A stretch of 63,145 bases of DNA from an uncultured Oscillospiraceae bacterium. GTDB taxonomy: Bacteria; Bacillota; Clostridia; Oscillospirales; Oscillospiraceae. The position numbers and the translations under genes were made by a program. This document shows, one piece after another, positions 51,878 to 60,823 of this stretch (positions are counted from its first letter, which is position 1; the number at the start of each line of letters is the position of its first letter). Under the pieces are notes generated by a model. The model worked only from the letters and a program-made list of their open reading frames with translations, was not told where the DNA came from and did not search any database. Where the stretch lies: assembly GCA_947632005.1 (NCBI GenBank), contig CANRNU010000012.1, positions 1 to 63,145 on the forward strand, written 5' to 3'.

Positions 51878-52177
51878 GTGGCAAATTTCATTGAGGAATT
51901 CTATTACGGGAACATAGACCCACAGACCATGGGTAAATATGAACGCCAGATCCAAAAAGTGATGAAGCTTCTGGCGGCCGATGAAGAACAGCTCACAGAG
52001 CATCTGCAGGGCCAGGATAAGACGATGTTTTTGGAATACGTTGACGCCTGGGGTGTGGTGATGGGCTCCTGTACTGCGGACAACTTCATAAACGGCTTCC
52101 GCCTGGGCGCAAAGTTTGCTTATGACACATTTGTGGGTGCAGACGATCTGGTGACCGGTTCCGGGAAAGGGGCGTAA
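51878..52177 (+). CDS. DUF6809-like small protein
   Basis: A 99-residue protein starting at a GTG at 51878, eight bases after GGAGG; an upstream in-frame ATG overlaps that ribosome site and is less likely. The start FIEEFYYGNIDPQ is typical of a small family (DUF6809, by recollection) found on clostridial mobile elements. It has no catalytic motif; the rest is helical and acidic. The TnpV-like gene follows by four bases. Confidence 0.72.
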   Translation: MANFIEEFYYGNIDPQTMGKYERQIQKVMKLLAADEEQLTEHLQGQDKTMFLEYVDAWGVVMGSCTADNFINGFRLGAKFAYDTFVGADDLVTGSGKGA

Positions 52178-52181
52178 GCAC

Positions 52182-52550
52182 ATGAAGACGTATGCAGAAC
52201 AAGGCGGAACATATCACGAAGAGAATGGCTATCTTATTCCCGACCTGGTCCTCCCGCCCCAGAAAACACGACCCATCGGCAAATGGGGACGCGCGCGGAT
52301 GGAATTTCTCCAGCACCACAGGCGGGGGACATACACGCATTTGCTTGTGAACTGCCAGTTGAACGGGCACCTGGCGGACGTGAATGAACAAGCAGAAGCC
52401 CTTTTCTTTCAGCTGGTAGAGCAGATGAAAGAGGCGGAGGGCGTCACCGAAGAATTGAAGGCCGCAGACCAAATGCGCTGGGTAGGCCTAATGAACAACA
52501 TCGCCGCCTGCGCGCGGGAGATCGTATATAACGAAGTAGTCTACAGATAA
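52182..52550 (+). CDS. TnpV-like transposon-encoded protein
   Basis: A 122-residue protein with the family pattern TYHEENGYLIPDL near the start, IGKWGRARMEFLQHHRRGTY, then ADVNEQAEALFFQLVEQM and a final helical region. TnpV proteins are carried by Tn4451-type elements; their role is unknown. It is followed by a strong hairpin terminator. The pairing with a TnpW-like gene and TnpX-like recombinase at the right end supports one element. Confidence 0.8.
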   Translation: MKTYAEQGGTYHEENGYLIPDLVLPPQKTRPIGKWGRARMEFLQHHRRGTYTHLLVNCQLNGHLADVNEQAEALFFQLVEQMKEAEGVTEELKAADQMRWVGLMNNIAACAREIVYNEVVYR

Positions 52551-52560
52551 GGATTATTTA

Positions 52561-52594
52561 GAGAGCCAGCAGAACGCTTGCTGGCTCTCGCTCT
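52561..52594 (+). terminator. Terminator after the TnpV-like gene
   Basis: GAGAGCCAGC and GCTGGCTCTC form a 10-bp stem with a nine-base loop, followed by GCTCTTTTC. Confidence 0.85.
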
Positions 52595-52614
52595 TTTCAG
52601 CGTTTAATCTTTAG

Positions 52615-52677
52615 TTGAGATTATTACCATATCATGTTATACTGTAGAAAATTCAACGATTGCTGAATTACATTCAG
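52615..52677 (+). promoter_or_regulatory. Promoter and palindromic operator of the defence island
   Basis: TTGAGA (52615-52620) and TATACT (52638-52643) are 17 bases apart. Right after them lie two overlapping palindromes, AATTCA/TGAATT (52650-52669) and CTGAAT-TAC-ATTCAG (52663-52677). Their position over the transcription start fits binding by the HTH protein encoded next, as in controller (C) protein circuits. Confidence 0.7.
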
Positions 52678-52719
52678 TTTTTCCTTCATTTTGTAACACG
52701 ATGAGGTGGAAGTGAAGAA

Positions 52720-52929
52720 ATGTCTGTTAGTTATAAAAAGCTGTGGAAGCTCTTGATCGACCGTGACATGAAAAAGAAAGATTTATGCGCTGCTGCGGGG
52801 ATAAGCCACGCATCCATGGCAAAGCTGGGCAAAAACGAAAATGTCACCACAGATGTTCTTGTGAAGATATGCACCGCCCTGCAATGTGACATAAGCGACA
52901 TCATGGAAATGATCAGCATAACGGAGTGA
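52720..52929 (+). CDS. Cro/CI-type HTH regulator (putative RM controller)
   Basis: A 69-residue protein that is essentially one helix-turn-helix domain of the Xre/Cro type: KLWKLLIDRDMKKKDLCAAAGIS followed by the recognition-helix region HASMAKLGKNENVTTDVL and CTALQCDISDIME. Short HTH proteins directly before type II restriction genes often act as controller proteins that delay nuclease expression. Palindromes at the predicted transcription start suit autoregulation. It is followed almost without gap by the methyltransferase gene. Confidence 0.85.
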   Translation: MSVSYKKLWKLLIDRDMKKKDLCAAAGISHASMAKLGKNENVTTDVLVKICTALQCDISDIMEMISITE

Positions 52930-52930
52930 G

Positions 52931-54835
52931 GTGGGTACGGTGACTGAAACGACAATCACGAAGCCCACAGTCACACAAGCAAAGCCAATCCTAAAGTGGG
53001 CAGGCGGGAAAACGCAGCTTCTGGATAGTCTCTTGCCGAAGGTCCCTGCGTCATACGGCAAGTACATAGAACCGTTTTTGGGCGGCGGCGCAATGTTTTT
53101 TGCGTTGCAGCCTGAACATGCTGTTATTGCGGATAGCAATCCTGAACTGATTAATGTATATCGTCAAGTTGCAAATCACGTTGATGAAGTAATAGATTAT
53201 CTGTGCAAATATGAAAACTCGGAAGAGGAATTCTACGCTGTAAGAAATCAAAACTGGAACGCGCTCCCCCCTGCCGAGGCTGCTGCGCGGACACTTTTCC
53301 TGAATCACACATGCTTCAACGGATTATATCGCGTGAACAAGCAAGGGCAATTCAACGTCCCTTACGGAAGGTATAAAAATCCGAAGGTCTGCGACGCTGA
53401 GGGGCTTTATGCGGCCTCCAGCGCGTTAAAAAAGGCGGAAATCCTTTGCGGTGATTACTTCCTGGTGCTGGAGCATTACGCACAGCCCGGAGATTTCGTT
53501 TTTCTCGATCCACCATATCTTCCTGTTTCTGCGTATTCTGATTTCAAACGATACACGAAAGAGCAGTTCTATGAGGGAGATCACATCGAACTGGCAAAAT
53601 GCGTGATGCGTCTGCATGAACGCGGCTGTCACGTCTTGCTGACAAATTCAAATCATCCGTTGGTTTATGAGCTGTACGCGCCATTTGCCATTGATGTTGT
53701 GCAGACAAAACGTCATATCTCCTGTAATGGCAACTCCAGGCGGGGTGAAGATGTGATTGTTACTATCCCGCCTAATACAAAAATGCCCCTGAAAGTCCTT
53801 CCCAAACCTCTTTCGGAACAGGTCTCAGCTTACCCTCCGACTCGTTTTATGGGGTCCAAAAGCAAACTTCTCTCCAACATCTGGGCTGTTGCGTCTCAAT
53901 TCAAGGCAGAAACAGTTGTTGATCTGTTCTCTGGTTCAGGTATAGTCGGTTATATGTTCAAAGCCCAGGGGAAAGCTGTTGTGAGCAATGACTACATGGC
54001 GATGTCGGCGGTGTTCTCCAAAGCCATGATCGAAAACAACTCCGTCACTCTTCCGCTGGAAGAAGCAAAAGAGCTACTTGTTTCCAAGAAAGAATCGGAC
54101 CACTTTGTCGCAACTACTTTCCAGGGATTGTATTATACTGATGAAGAGAACGATCTAATTGATACGTTGCGCACAAATATCGCGGCCATCCGCGATCAGT
54201 ACAAACGCGCCATTGCCATGACTGCACTGATTCGGGCTTGCACAAAAAAGAGGCCAAGGGGTATCTTTACATATGTTGGGCATCGATACGATGATGGCCG
54301 CAGCGATCTTCAGAAGTCTCTTTCCCAGCAGTTTCTGGAAGCTGTTGAAGCCGTCAACAAAGCCGTGTTTGACAACGGAAAGATAAACTTCTCTAAACAA
54401 TGCGACGCGATGGATCTTAAGGTCGATAGCCCGGATATGGTTTATATCGACCCGCCGTACTACTCGCCCCTTTCTGACAATGAGTATGTTCGCAGATACC
54501 ATTTTGTCGAGGGCCTTGCCCGCGATTGGAAGGGCGTAGAGATTCAGGAACACACACAGACAAAGAAATTCAAGTCTTACCCCACTCCGTTTTCTACACG
54601 AATGGGCGCGGCAGATGCGTTTGATAAGCTGTTCAAAAAGTTTTCAAAGAGTATTTTAATCGTTTCCTACTCCTCCAACAGTTTGCCTACACAGGATGAA
54701 ATGGTCGCGCTTATGGCAAAGTACAAAGAACACGTCGAGGTTATCCCTGTAGACTATAAATACTCTTTTGGCAACCAGAAAGACGCCAAGACAAACAGAA
54801 ACTCGGTGCAAGAGTATCTCTTTGTCGGTTATTGA
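52931..54835 (+). CDS. Two-domain DNA adenine methyltransferase (FokI-methylase-like fusion)
   Basis: A 634-residue protein with two tandem Dam-type (D12 class) N6-adenine methyltransferase domains. The first has KWAGGKTQLL, PFLGGGAMFF (48-57) and DPPY at 193-196; the second has RFMGSKSKLL, DLFSGSGIVGY (331-341) and DPPY at 507-510. Two complete SAM and catalytic motifs in one chain are typical of type IIS systems such as FokI, where each half methylates one strand of an asymmetric site. The start is a GTG at 52931 or 52940. The restriction gene starts 13 bases after its stop. Confidence 0.92.
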   Translation: MGTVTETTITKPTVTQAKPILKWAGGKTQLLDSLLPKVPASYGKYIEPFLGGGAMFFALQPEHAVIADSNPELINVYRQVANHVDEVIDYLCKYENSEEEFYAVRNQNWNALPPAEAAARTLFLNHTCFNGLYRVNKQGQFNVPYGRYKNPKVCDAEGLYAASSALKKAEILCGDYFLVLEHYAQPGDFVFLDPPYLPVSAYSDFKRYTKEQFYEGDHIELAKCVMRLHERGCHVLLTNSNHPLVYELYAPFAIDVVQTKRHISCNGNSRRGEDVIVTIPPNTKMPLKVLPKPLSEQVSAYPPTRFMGSKSKLLSNIWAVASQFKAETVVDLFSGSGIVGYMFKAQGKAVVSNDYMAMSAVFSKAMIENNSVTLPLEEAKELLVSKKESDHFVATTFQGLYYTDEENDLIDTLRTNIAAIRDQYKRAIAMTALIRACTKKRPRGIFTYVGHRYDDGRSDLQKSLSQQFLEAVEAVNKAVFDNGKINFSKQCDAMDLKVDSPDMVYIDPPYYSPLSDNEYVRRYHFVEGLARDWKGVEIQEHTQTKKFKSYPTPFSTRMGAADAFDKLFKKFSKSILIVSYSSNSLPTQDEMVALMAKYKEHVEVIPVDYKYSFGNQKDAKTNRNSVQEYLFVGY

Positions 54836-54848
54836 GGGGGTGCTTGGA

Positions 54849-56567
54849 TTGAGTGAGCATGAGAATATAGATATTTGGCTGGTCGGAAATACAGGGCTGC
54901 GTAACCCCAACAGAATCCAAGAGGGGTTTGCCGCCTTTGCTGGATCTCCTTTTGTCGGAAATTTGCACGGACGGGATAATGAGCTTGGATTTATGAAATT
55001 TTTGGATGATAAGGGTATCATCCAAAACGAAGAGGGAAAAGATCCATCTGGAAGCCATGCCCGGAAGTGGCGGCTGATGTTTTCCAAGAACGGCCTGATC
55101 TATCCGCAGGTCAAGCAAAAAGACGGCAATCAGGCTGATCTGGGAGCAATGGATGACATTACGCCCTTTGGTCGGGCATTTCTCCGGGCAGATACATATC
55201 CCGCCGTTCAGGAGATGTTTCTTCGCGCTATGAGTGTTGAGCAATTTCCTTTGCCAGATGGGGAACACTTCTTCTCACCGCTGCGTTGGATGCTGGCGAT
55301 CATGCTGGAGTTGGAAAGACGTACAGGCACCTCTGAGATAAGCAGAATTGAATTTGCTCTCTGGGGCCATACAACCAATCCCAGCTATGATCTTATGTCT
55401 GTCGTTGACAGCATTCTGGACTTGCGGGAAAGAAGATCGCGTGCTCCTGCCAAACGCACGTTTGACAAACAAGAAATCGCCAAGCGAGGTGAGAATTACA
55501 ACAAGAAATCGGATAATTTCCTCGACTACAGCGACATGAACATGCGATACCTCCGCATATCCGGCGTTCTTCAGCGCAAGGGCAGGGGCCTTACCATTGT
55601 CCCTTCAAAACATCTGCTTGCGGAGAAACTCGCAAAGCCTGACGCAAGCGTCGGACCGCTGATGGAGCAATTTAAGCTCCTCTGCAGCGGTGCGCCGCTG
55701 CCCACTGATGATCTTTCCGTTGCCAAGGCTCTGCTGGAAGATTTGATTCAGCAGATGAAAGATCGGCATATTGTTTTTGATATTTCCGATCTTCCGCTTA
55801 CCACGCCAACCGAGATAAACATCGCCCGGCAGAGACTTGAAAATATCCTCTCGCAGACGGACGAGATCCGGTATGCAAGTGAACAGTGCAATCAGTGGCA
55901 GGAGATTTCCGATTATATGTCCTTGTTGATTAAGGGCGGCGGAAAGCTGGTGTATGACGAGGATAACGCCATAGAAGTCCCAAAGGACGAGACTCCCGCA
56001 TACCTGGAATGGACGCTTTGGCGGGCGGCGCTGGCAATTGACCACCTGGTCAACAAGCCATATGAGGTTCGCGGCTTCAGGCTGGATTCTGATTTTCTTC
56101 CTGTCTCCGCAGCCGGAGGCGGCAAGGGAGACCTTTATTGTGAGTTTGAAGACTTCACCATTCTCACAGAAGTAACCATGTCCACATCTTCAAGGCAGGA
56201 AGCTATGGAGGGCGAACCTGTAAGGCGTCATGTATCCGATGCTGTCCTCCGATATGACAAGCCTGTGTATGGTCTGTTCATCGCCATCAGGATTGACACG
56301 AACACCGCCGAGACGTTCCGACACGGTGTTTGGTATGCCAAGGACGACGTCAAACAGAACCTTAACATTGTCCCGTTGTCTTTGGAACAGTTTCAAAGGT
56401 TCTTTGTGGCAATGTTCAGCGCAGATCGCGCAACACCTGACAGTCTTAAAGAATTGCTGATCTCATGCGGAGAAGGAAAAGCCACGATGGAAGCACCGGC
56501 TTGGAAACAATTCATTAATCACTCAATTAACAAAGTAATACAGGATTATTTCGTCATGACATGTTAG
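54849..56567 (+). CDS. AlwI-family type IIS restriction endonuclease
   Basis: A protein of about 572 residues. I chose the TTG at 54849, nine bases after GAGGGGG; a GTG at 54840 is possible. The N-terminus WLVGNTGLRNPNRIQEGF and the late catalytic region GKGDLYCEFEDFTILTEVTM followed by EGEPVRRHVSD match the AlwI/PleI/MlyI/BstNBI nuclease family: Asp428, Glu441 (EVT in place of ExK) and the His of RRH. Family members recognise short asymmetric sites such as GGATC or GAGTC and cut outside them. Pairing with a fused two-domain adenine methyltransferase is consistent. The recognition site cannot be read from sequence. Confidence 0.85.
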   Translation: MSEHENIDIWLVGNTGLRNPNRIQEGFAAFAGSPFVGNLHGRDNELGFMKFLDDKGIIQNEEGKDPSGSHARKWRLMFSKNGLIYPQVKQKDGNQADLGAMDDITPFGRAFLRADTYPAVQEMFLRAMSVEQFPLPDGEHFFSPLRWMLAIMLELERRTGTSEISRIEFALWGHTTNPSYDLMSVVDSILDLRERRSRAPAKRTFDKQEIAKRGENYNKKSDNFLDYSDMNMRYLRISGVLQRKGRGLTIVPSKHLLAEKLAKPDASVGPLMEQFKLLCSGAPLPTDDLSVAKALLEDLIQQMKDRHIVFDISDLPLTTPTEINIARQRLENILSQTDEIRYASEQCNQWQEISDYMSLLIKGGGKLVYDEDNAIEVPKDETPAYLEWTLWRAALAIDHLVNKPYEVRGFRLDSDFLPVSAAGGGKGDLYCEFEDFTILTEVTMSTSSRQEAMEGEPVRRHVSDAVLRYDKPVYGLFIAIRIDTNTAETFRHGVWYAKDDVKQNLNIVPLSLEQFQRFFVAMFSADRATPDSLKELLISCGEGKATMEAPAWKQFINHSINKVIQDYFVMTC

Positions 56568-56573
56568 GGTTAT

Positions 56574-56591
56574 TGTTCAATTAATCGAACA
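56574..56591 (+). promoter_or_regulatory. Inverted repeat upstream of the CBASS genes
   Basis: TGTTC and GAACA flank an eight-base spacer in the 58-base gap between the restriction gene and the CD-NTase. It could be an operator or a weak promoter region (TTGTTC, then TTTTAT 17 bases later). Evidence is slight. Confidence 0.35.
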
Positions 56592-56625
56592 CAAGTTTTA
56601 TTGTATTGTGAGGAAACCACAGCCT

Positions 56626-57972
56626 ATGTATGACTTGTCAGCAAAGTTTAATACGTTTTACAGGGAACATGTAGTGCTTCCTGGAGACGAACAGAGCAAT
56701 CTTCGAGATAAGGCAGATTTAAATATAAATAGACTAAAAACTGGGCTGAAAGAGTACAACGCAGAAAACAAAACATCATATTCCGTTATAGAAACATGTG
56801 TTCAAGGCAGTGTTGCTATGCATACTGTAGTGCAAAATGATAATAATGATTATGATATTGATGTAGCAGTTGTTTTTGATGCGGACATATTAAAAGACAA
56901 AGGCCCGCGAGCAGCGCGAAATATAGTGGCAGATGCCCTTAGAAGAAAGACAACGGAGTTTAACACTGAACCAGAAGTGAAAACTGGTTGCGTTCGGGTC
57001 AAATACGCTGACGGCTATCATATTGACTTTGCCGTATATCGGCGTTCAACGGTTAATGGCGCGTACATTTACGAACATGCTGGTGTAGAATGGCAAGAAA
57101 GAGATTTAACTGGAATTACAGACTGGTTTAATGAACGGAATAATGAAACAGAAAAGAAACTGCGCCGCGTAGTTCGCCTTTCAAAGATGTTTTGCAAATC
57201 TCGCGCGAAATGGAGAATGCCTAGCGGATTAATCCAGACTGTTATTATTGATGAAAAGCTTGTGGACTCGTATCCTCGAAATGACGAGTTGTTTTATTAC
57301 ACTATGAAAAGTGTTGTAGCTAGACTTTCATCTAGTACAGAGGTAGCTGCCCCTGTTGATAATGGGAGGGCATTAGTAACTAGACAGAGCGATACGCAAC
57401 GAATGATTAATTGGAAAACTAGGTTAGAAAGCAAGCTGGCAGATTTGGATGTTTTATTTGCTTCCGATTGCACTGAACAAGACGCTATTGCTGCGTGGGC
57501 AGGTTTTTTTAATCATAGTTATTGGAGCGATCAGATTACCAAAGAAGCTACTACAAAGAGTTTTGTTGTTAAGTCTGCATACAATGATACAGAGGAATTT
57601 ATTGAGGATCTGTATCCTGTGAATCTGTTATATGACTTAAAGATTTCTTGCACTGTTAGGGGTGATGGATTCCGCGAGAAACCATTGTTTATGTTTTTAA
57701 CATATTTGAAAACCTTCCTTCCACATCATTTTAAGGTGTTTTGCTCTATACAATCAACTACGACTCCACAGCCGTATGACATTTTGTGGAAAGTACGAAA
57801 TGTTGGCCCTGCTGCAGAGCGCAGGAACGATATTAGGGGCCAAATATGTAATAGAGGCCCTTCAATAACGGAAAATACTCTTTTTTACGGCAATCACTAT
57901 ATCGAATGCTATATCATCAAGAATGGCATGTGTGTTGCTCGAAGCAGAGTTAATATTCCCATTGGGAGATAA
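56626..57972 (+). CDS. CBASS CD-NTase with C-terminal sensor domain
   Basis: A 448-residue cGAS/DncV-like nucleotidyltransferase. I prefer the ATG at 56626, nine bases after TGAGGA; a GTG at 56608 is possible. The catalytic core has QGSVAMHT (Gly61-Ser62), the metal-binding YDIDVAV (Asp77, Asp79) and the third Asp134 in YHIDFAVYR. Residues about 325-446 (YDILWKVRNVGPAAERR, DIRGQI, TENTLFYGNHYIECYI) match the AGS-C sensor domain that accompanies many CD-NTases. On phage infection such enzymes make a cyclic oligonucleotide that activates a cell-killing effector; the gene beginning five bases after the stop is the candidate effector. Confidence 0.9.
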   Translation: MYDLSAKFNTFYREHVVLPGDEQSNLRDKADLNINRLKTGLKEYNAENKTSYSVIETCVQGSVAMHTVVQNDNNDYDIDVAVVFDADILKDKGPRAARNIVADALRRKTTEFNTEPEVKTGCVRVKYADGYHIDFAVYRRSTVNGAYIYEHAGVEWQERDLTGITDWFNERNNETEKKLRRVVRLSKMFCKSRAKWRMPSGLIQTVIIDEKLVDSYPRNDELFYYTMKSVVARLSSSTEVAAPVDNGRALVTRQSDTQRMINWKTRLESKLADLDVLFASDCTEQDAIAAWAGFFNHSYWSDQITKEATTKSFVVKSAYNDTEEFIEDLYPVNLLYDLKISCTVRGDGFREKPLFMFLTYLKTFLPHHFKVFCSIQSTTTPQPYDILWKVRNVGPAAERRNDIRGQICNRGPSITENTLFYGNHYIECYIIKNGMCVARSRVNIPIGR

Positions 57973-57977
57973 TATAG

Positions 57978-58883
57978 ATGCGGTCAAAAATTATAAAATC
58001 TATTTGTTTTTCTATTGTACTAATAGTTGAGATCGGCATCATTGTTCTATTCGAGATAAAAAGATGGTCTATAGGAAACAGTATTAGCGGGCTGTTTGCA
58101 GGAGTAACACTCCCAGTGGTGTTGAAATCTTTTGTTGATTTGTCTGACAATACAGATTGGAAAACCTCAGAAAGAAAACTCTTGCGAGGGAAAATTATTA
58201 ACAAGAGCACAATGGTCCGCATTTCGTTTGCATATCTATATCGCATTAAGATTAGTAATAAATACTTTCTTGTGAAGAATGGGAGAGGGACAGGGAAATT
58301 TCAACCTGTTGGTGGAGTATATAAGTTCAACGAGGACGAACTACTATTTCTAAAAAACAACTTTCATGTAGTAGATGATGACAGAATTCCGATTGATAAC
58401 TCATCAAAAATGGATTATCGACTGCAATTACCAGATCGGTATCTTCGGGCATTTGTTAGGCGGTTTAACAGTTCAAAATGTCAAAGAGAACGCATTGAGA
58501 ATCTTTCCAGAGAACTAGTGGAAGAAGTCATCCGGCCCGCCTGCTTCAAATGGTCAGAAGTTAGATACCGCTATTGTGGCCGTCATATGACTAGCTTAAG
58601 ATTTGAGGAACATTTCCGGTGCTATGAACTTTTGCTGGCTGATATAGTTGAATTAGATCTCACCGACTCACAAAAAAGGGACTTAGAAGAATTGGCTGAA
58701 AAGGAGAAGGATAAGTATATTTTTGCAACTGCTGATGACATCAAGTCATTAGGTGTTATTGGTGGAACAAATACCCTTATGGAATCAATTGGAGACCATA
58801 CTGTTAATATTCTTCAAGAAAGCGAACAGAATTTGATGAAGGTAAAAAGAATTGACAACATATTCTCAGTAAAACTAGTTTAA
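57978..58883 (+). CDS. CBASS effector: two transmembrane helices plus Nudix-like domain
   Basis: A 301-residue protein. Two hydrophobic segments at about 8-27 and 33-50 are followed by a cytoplasmic region. Residues 80-265 match the SMODS-associated Nudix domain: YRIKISNKYFLVKNGRGTGKFQPVGGVYKF and, after a long insertion, the box-like SRELVEEVI (Glu179, Glu182, Glu183). This is the TM-Nudix effector layout called Cap16 in CBASS, thought to sense the cyclic nucleotide and disrupt the inner membrane. It starts five bases after the CD-NTase stop with GGGAGA as ribosome site. No other effector or Cap2/Cap3 accessory is present, so it is a minimal two-gene system. Confidence 0.85.
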   Translation: MRSKIIKSICFSIVLIVEIGIIVLFEIKRWSIGNSISGLFAGVTLPVVLKSFVDLSDNTDWKTSERKLLRGKIINKSTMVRISFAYLYRIKISNKYFLVKNGRGTGKFQPVGGVYKFNEDELLFLKNNFHVVDDDRIPIDNSSKMDYRLQLPDRYLRAFVRRFNSSKCQRERIENLSRELVEEVIRPACFKWSEVRYRYCGRHMTSLRFEEHFRCYELLLADIVELDLTDSQKRDLEELAEKEKDKYIFATADDIKSLGVIGGTNTLMESIGDHTVNILQESEQNLMKVKRIDNIFSVKLV

Positions 58884-59186
58884 CTATTTTAGAACTCCCG
58901 TCCTCTGTTCCGACAGACTTCGACACGGCCTGTGTGCTAAGGTGGGCATACCCACATGGCGCACAATCGAAGATGGCAGACACAGAGACCAACGCCGTTT
59001 TATATCACTGCGAATCCTGAAGCGACAAACCGCTTCTTTCGCGTTGGTATAGGGCGGCGATTTGCTTTCTCTCCCCCATGACACTGAGAACGTGCGTCCA
59101 CGGGTTTAGCGAGCATCGGATTGTGGCACGCCACGATCCATAACCCAGGGGGCAAGCCCCCTGAATACCCCCGCCTGGAGGCCGCT
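58884..59186 (+). other. Candidate origin of transfer region
   Basis: About 300 bases without a gene between the CBASS effector and mobC. It holds several inverted repeats: GTGGG-CATA-CCCAC (58942-58955), GTGG-CACG-CCAC near 59125-59136, and GGGGGC-AA-GCCCCC (59150-59163) followed by TGAATACCCCC. Such a cluster directly upstream of mobC and relaxase genes is where oriT is expected. The nick site cannot be assigned. Confidence 0.55.
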
Positions 59187-59474
59187 ATGACTGACACAGA
59201 GTACATACGTCTGTCCCTATCACTGACCGAAAAAGAAAAGGCCGACCTGGATCGGTACGCCAAGTGCTGCGGTCTGTCCCGCAACGAATTCATCCGCCAA
59301 CTGATCCTGGGCAAAACGCCGCGCCCAAAGCAGCCGGAAGAGTTCTGGGCTTTCATGGATGTTCTGTATGACATCCACAACAAGCTCCGGGAAAACGGCA
59401 AGGATGATCCAGACATCTTAGATCTGTGCAGGAAGATAGAGCGGTTGGTTCTTGTGCTGCAGGAGAATATATAA
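59187..59474 (+). CDS. MobC-like mobilization accessory protein
   Basis: A 95-residue protein starting at the ATG at 59187 after TGGAGG. It has a ribbon-helix-helix start (YIRLSLSLTEKEKADLDRYAKCCGLSRNEFIRQLILG) and a helical C-terminus, the pattern of MobC proteins that bind oriT and assist the relaxase. Its stop overlaps the relaxase start (TAATG), so the two are made together. It follows directly on the inverted-repeat cluster proposed as oriT. Confidence 0.85.
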   Translation: MTDTEYIRLSLSLTEKEKADLDRYAKCCGLSRNEFIRQLILGKTPRPKQPEEFWAFMDVLYDIHNKLRENGKDDPDILDLCRKIERLVLVLQENI

Positions 59475-60823
59475 TGGCGGTCACGAGTTTATGGCATATA
59501 AAAGGAAGCCTCAAAGATTTTGTGGAATATGTAGAGAACCCGGAAAAGACAGCTCCCACAGCAAAAGAACTACGAGATTTCTTTGACGTGTTTTCCTATG
59601 TACAGCGCCCGGAGGCCACGCGGGACGGAGAGTATGTGACCGCCATAAACTGTCTGCGGGAAACGGCCTTGCAGCAGATGATACTCACCAAGAAACAGTA
59701 TGGAAAAGAGGATAAATATATCGCTTGGCATGGGTATCAGAGTTTCAGGCCAAACGAGGTCACGCCGGAGATATGTCATAAAATCGGCATAGAGACAGCC
59801 AAGGAAATGTGGGGCGACAGGTTTCAAATCATCGTTACCACACATCTGGACAAAGACCATTTACACAATCATTTTTGTTTTAACTCCGTATCCTTTCGGG
59901 ACGGAAAGAAATATAACTATTCCAAATCCGAGCGCCAGCGGTTCATGGATATATCTGACCGTATTTGCCGGGAACATGGCTTGTCTATCATAGAAAAGGC
60001 TCATAAAGCTCCCTCGCGTCCTGTCTGGCTGGATGAGAAAAGCGGCAAGCCGACGCGCTATAATATTTACCGCGAGGATGTACGCGACGCCATCAATGGC
60101 AGCCGGACGCCGGAATATATGGAACGGTATTTAAATCGCCGGGGATATATCACGGATTTTACCGGTGAGCATTGGAAGATACGTCTGCCCCAATATGAAC
60201 ACTTTACCCGACTGGATACGCTGGACGAGCATTGGACGCCGCAGGAAATACGGCGTACCATGGGCAGGGGTGCTTACTACGGAAACCGGCGCCCTATGGT
60301 ATTTGTGCCGCAGAATATACCGGAAGAGTATCGAACCCCCTATAAGCCAAAGGAAAAGAAGAGCAATTTCTATCGTCTGTATATGCACTACTGTTATCTT
60401 CTTGGCATCCTCCCGGACAAGAAAGTACCACAGACGGTCAGTCCCTATTTGAAAGCCGATATACGAAAGATGGAGCAGATCTCGGACGAGGCCAGATATA
60501 TGGCGAAGTATAACATCCATACGTTGGAAGAGTTATATGCCGACCGGGAAAACCTGCAAGGTCAGCTTTCCGAACTGATCGCGGCCAGAACGAGACTACA
60601 GAATATAATCAGGCGGGCGCCAGCAGAACAAAAGGAGTCCCTGCGAAAAGAGAAGGCCAACATCACCGCGCAGATCACGGATATAAGAAAGCGTCTGAAA
60701 TGGAACGAGGGCATTGAGACCCGTTCTGTGAAAATGCAGAAAGACATCGACCTTTTCTACGCCAACGAGGACCGCGCGAGAGAAGCCGCCAAACAAAAGC
60801 AAAGGGCAGGACGTGAACGATGA
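59474..60823 (+). CDS. Relaxase/mobilization nuclease
   Basis: A 449-residue MobA-like relaxase. The metal-binding histidine motif is seen as HLDKDHLHNHFCFNS (the 3-His motif) at about residue 130, after a conserved AWHGYQSF region; the Tyr expected to form the DNA-protein link is in the N-terminal 60 residues. The C-terminal 150 residues form a helical coiled-coil-like region. It nicks oriT and leads the strand to a conjugative machine supplied by a helper, since no type IV secretion genes occur here. The start follows AGGAGA, and the TnpW-like gene overlaps its end by four bases. Confidence 0.9.
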   Translation: MAVTSLWHIKGSLKDFVEYVENPEKTAPTAKELRDFFDVFSYVQRPEATRDGEYVTAINCLRETALQQMILTKKQYGKEDKYIAWHGYQSFRPNEVTPEICHKIGIETAKEMWGDRFQIIVTTHLDKDHLHNHFCFNSVSFRDGKKYNYSKSERQRFMDISDRICREHGLSIIEKAHKAPSRPVWLDEKSGKPTRYNIYREDVRDAINGSRTPEYMERYLNRRGYITDFTGEHWKIRLPQYEHFTRLDTLDEHWTPQEIRRTMGRGAYYGNRRPMVFVPQNIPEEYRTPYKPKEKKSNFYRLYMHYCYLLGILPDKKVPQTVSPYLKADIRKMEQISDEARYMAKYNIHTLEELYADRENLQGQLSELIAARTRLQNIIRRAPAEQKESLRKEKANITAQITDIRKRLKWNEGIETRSVKMQKDIDLFYANEDRAREAAKQKQRAGRER

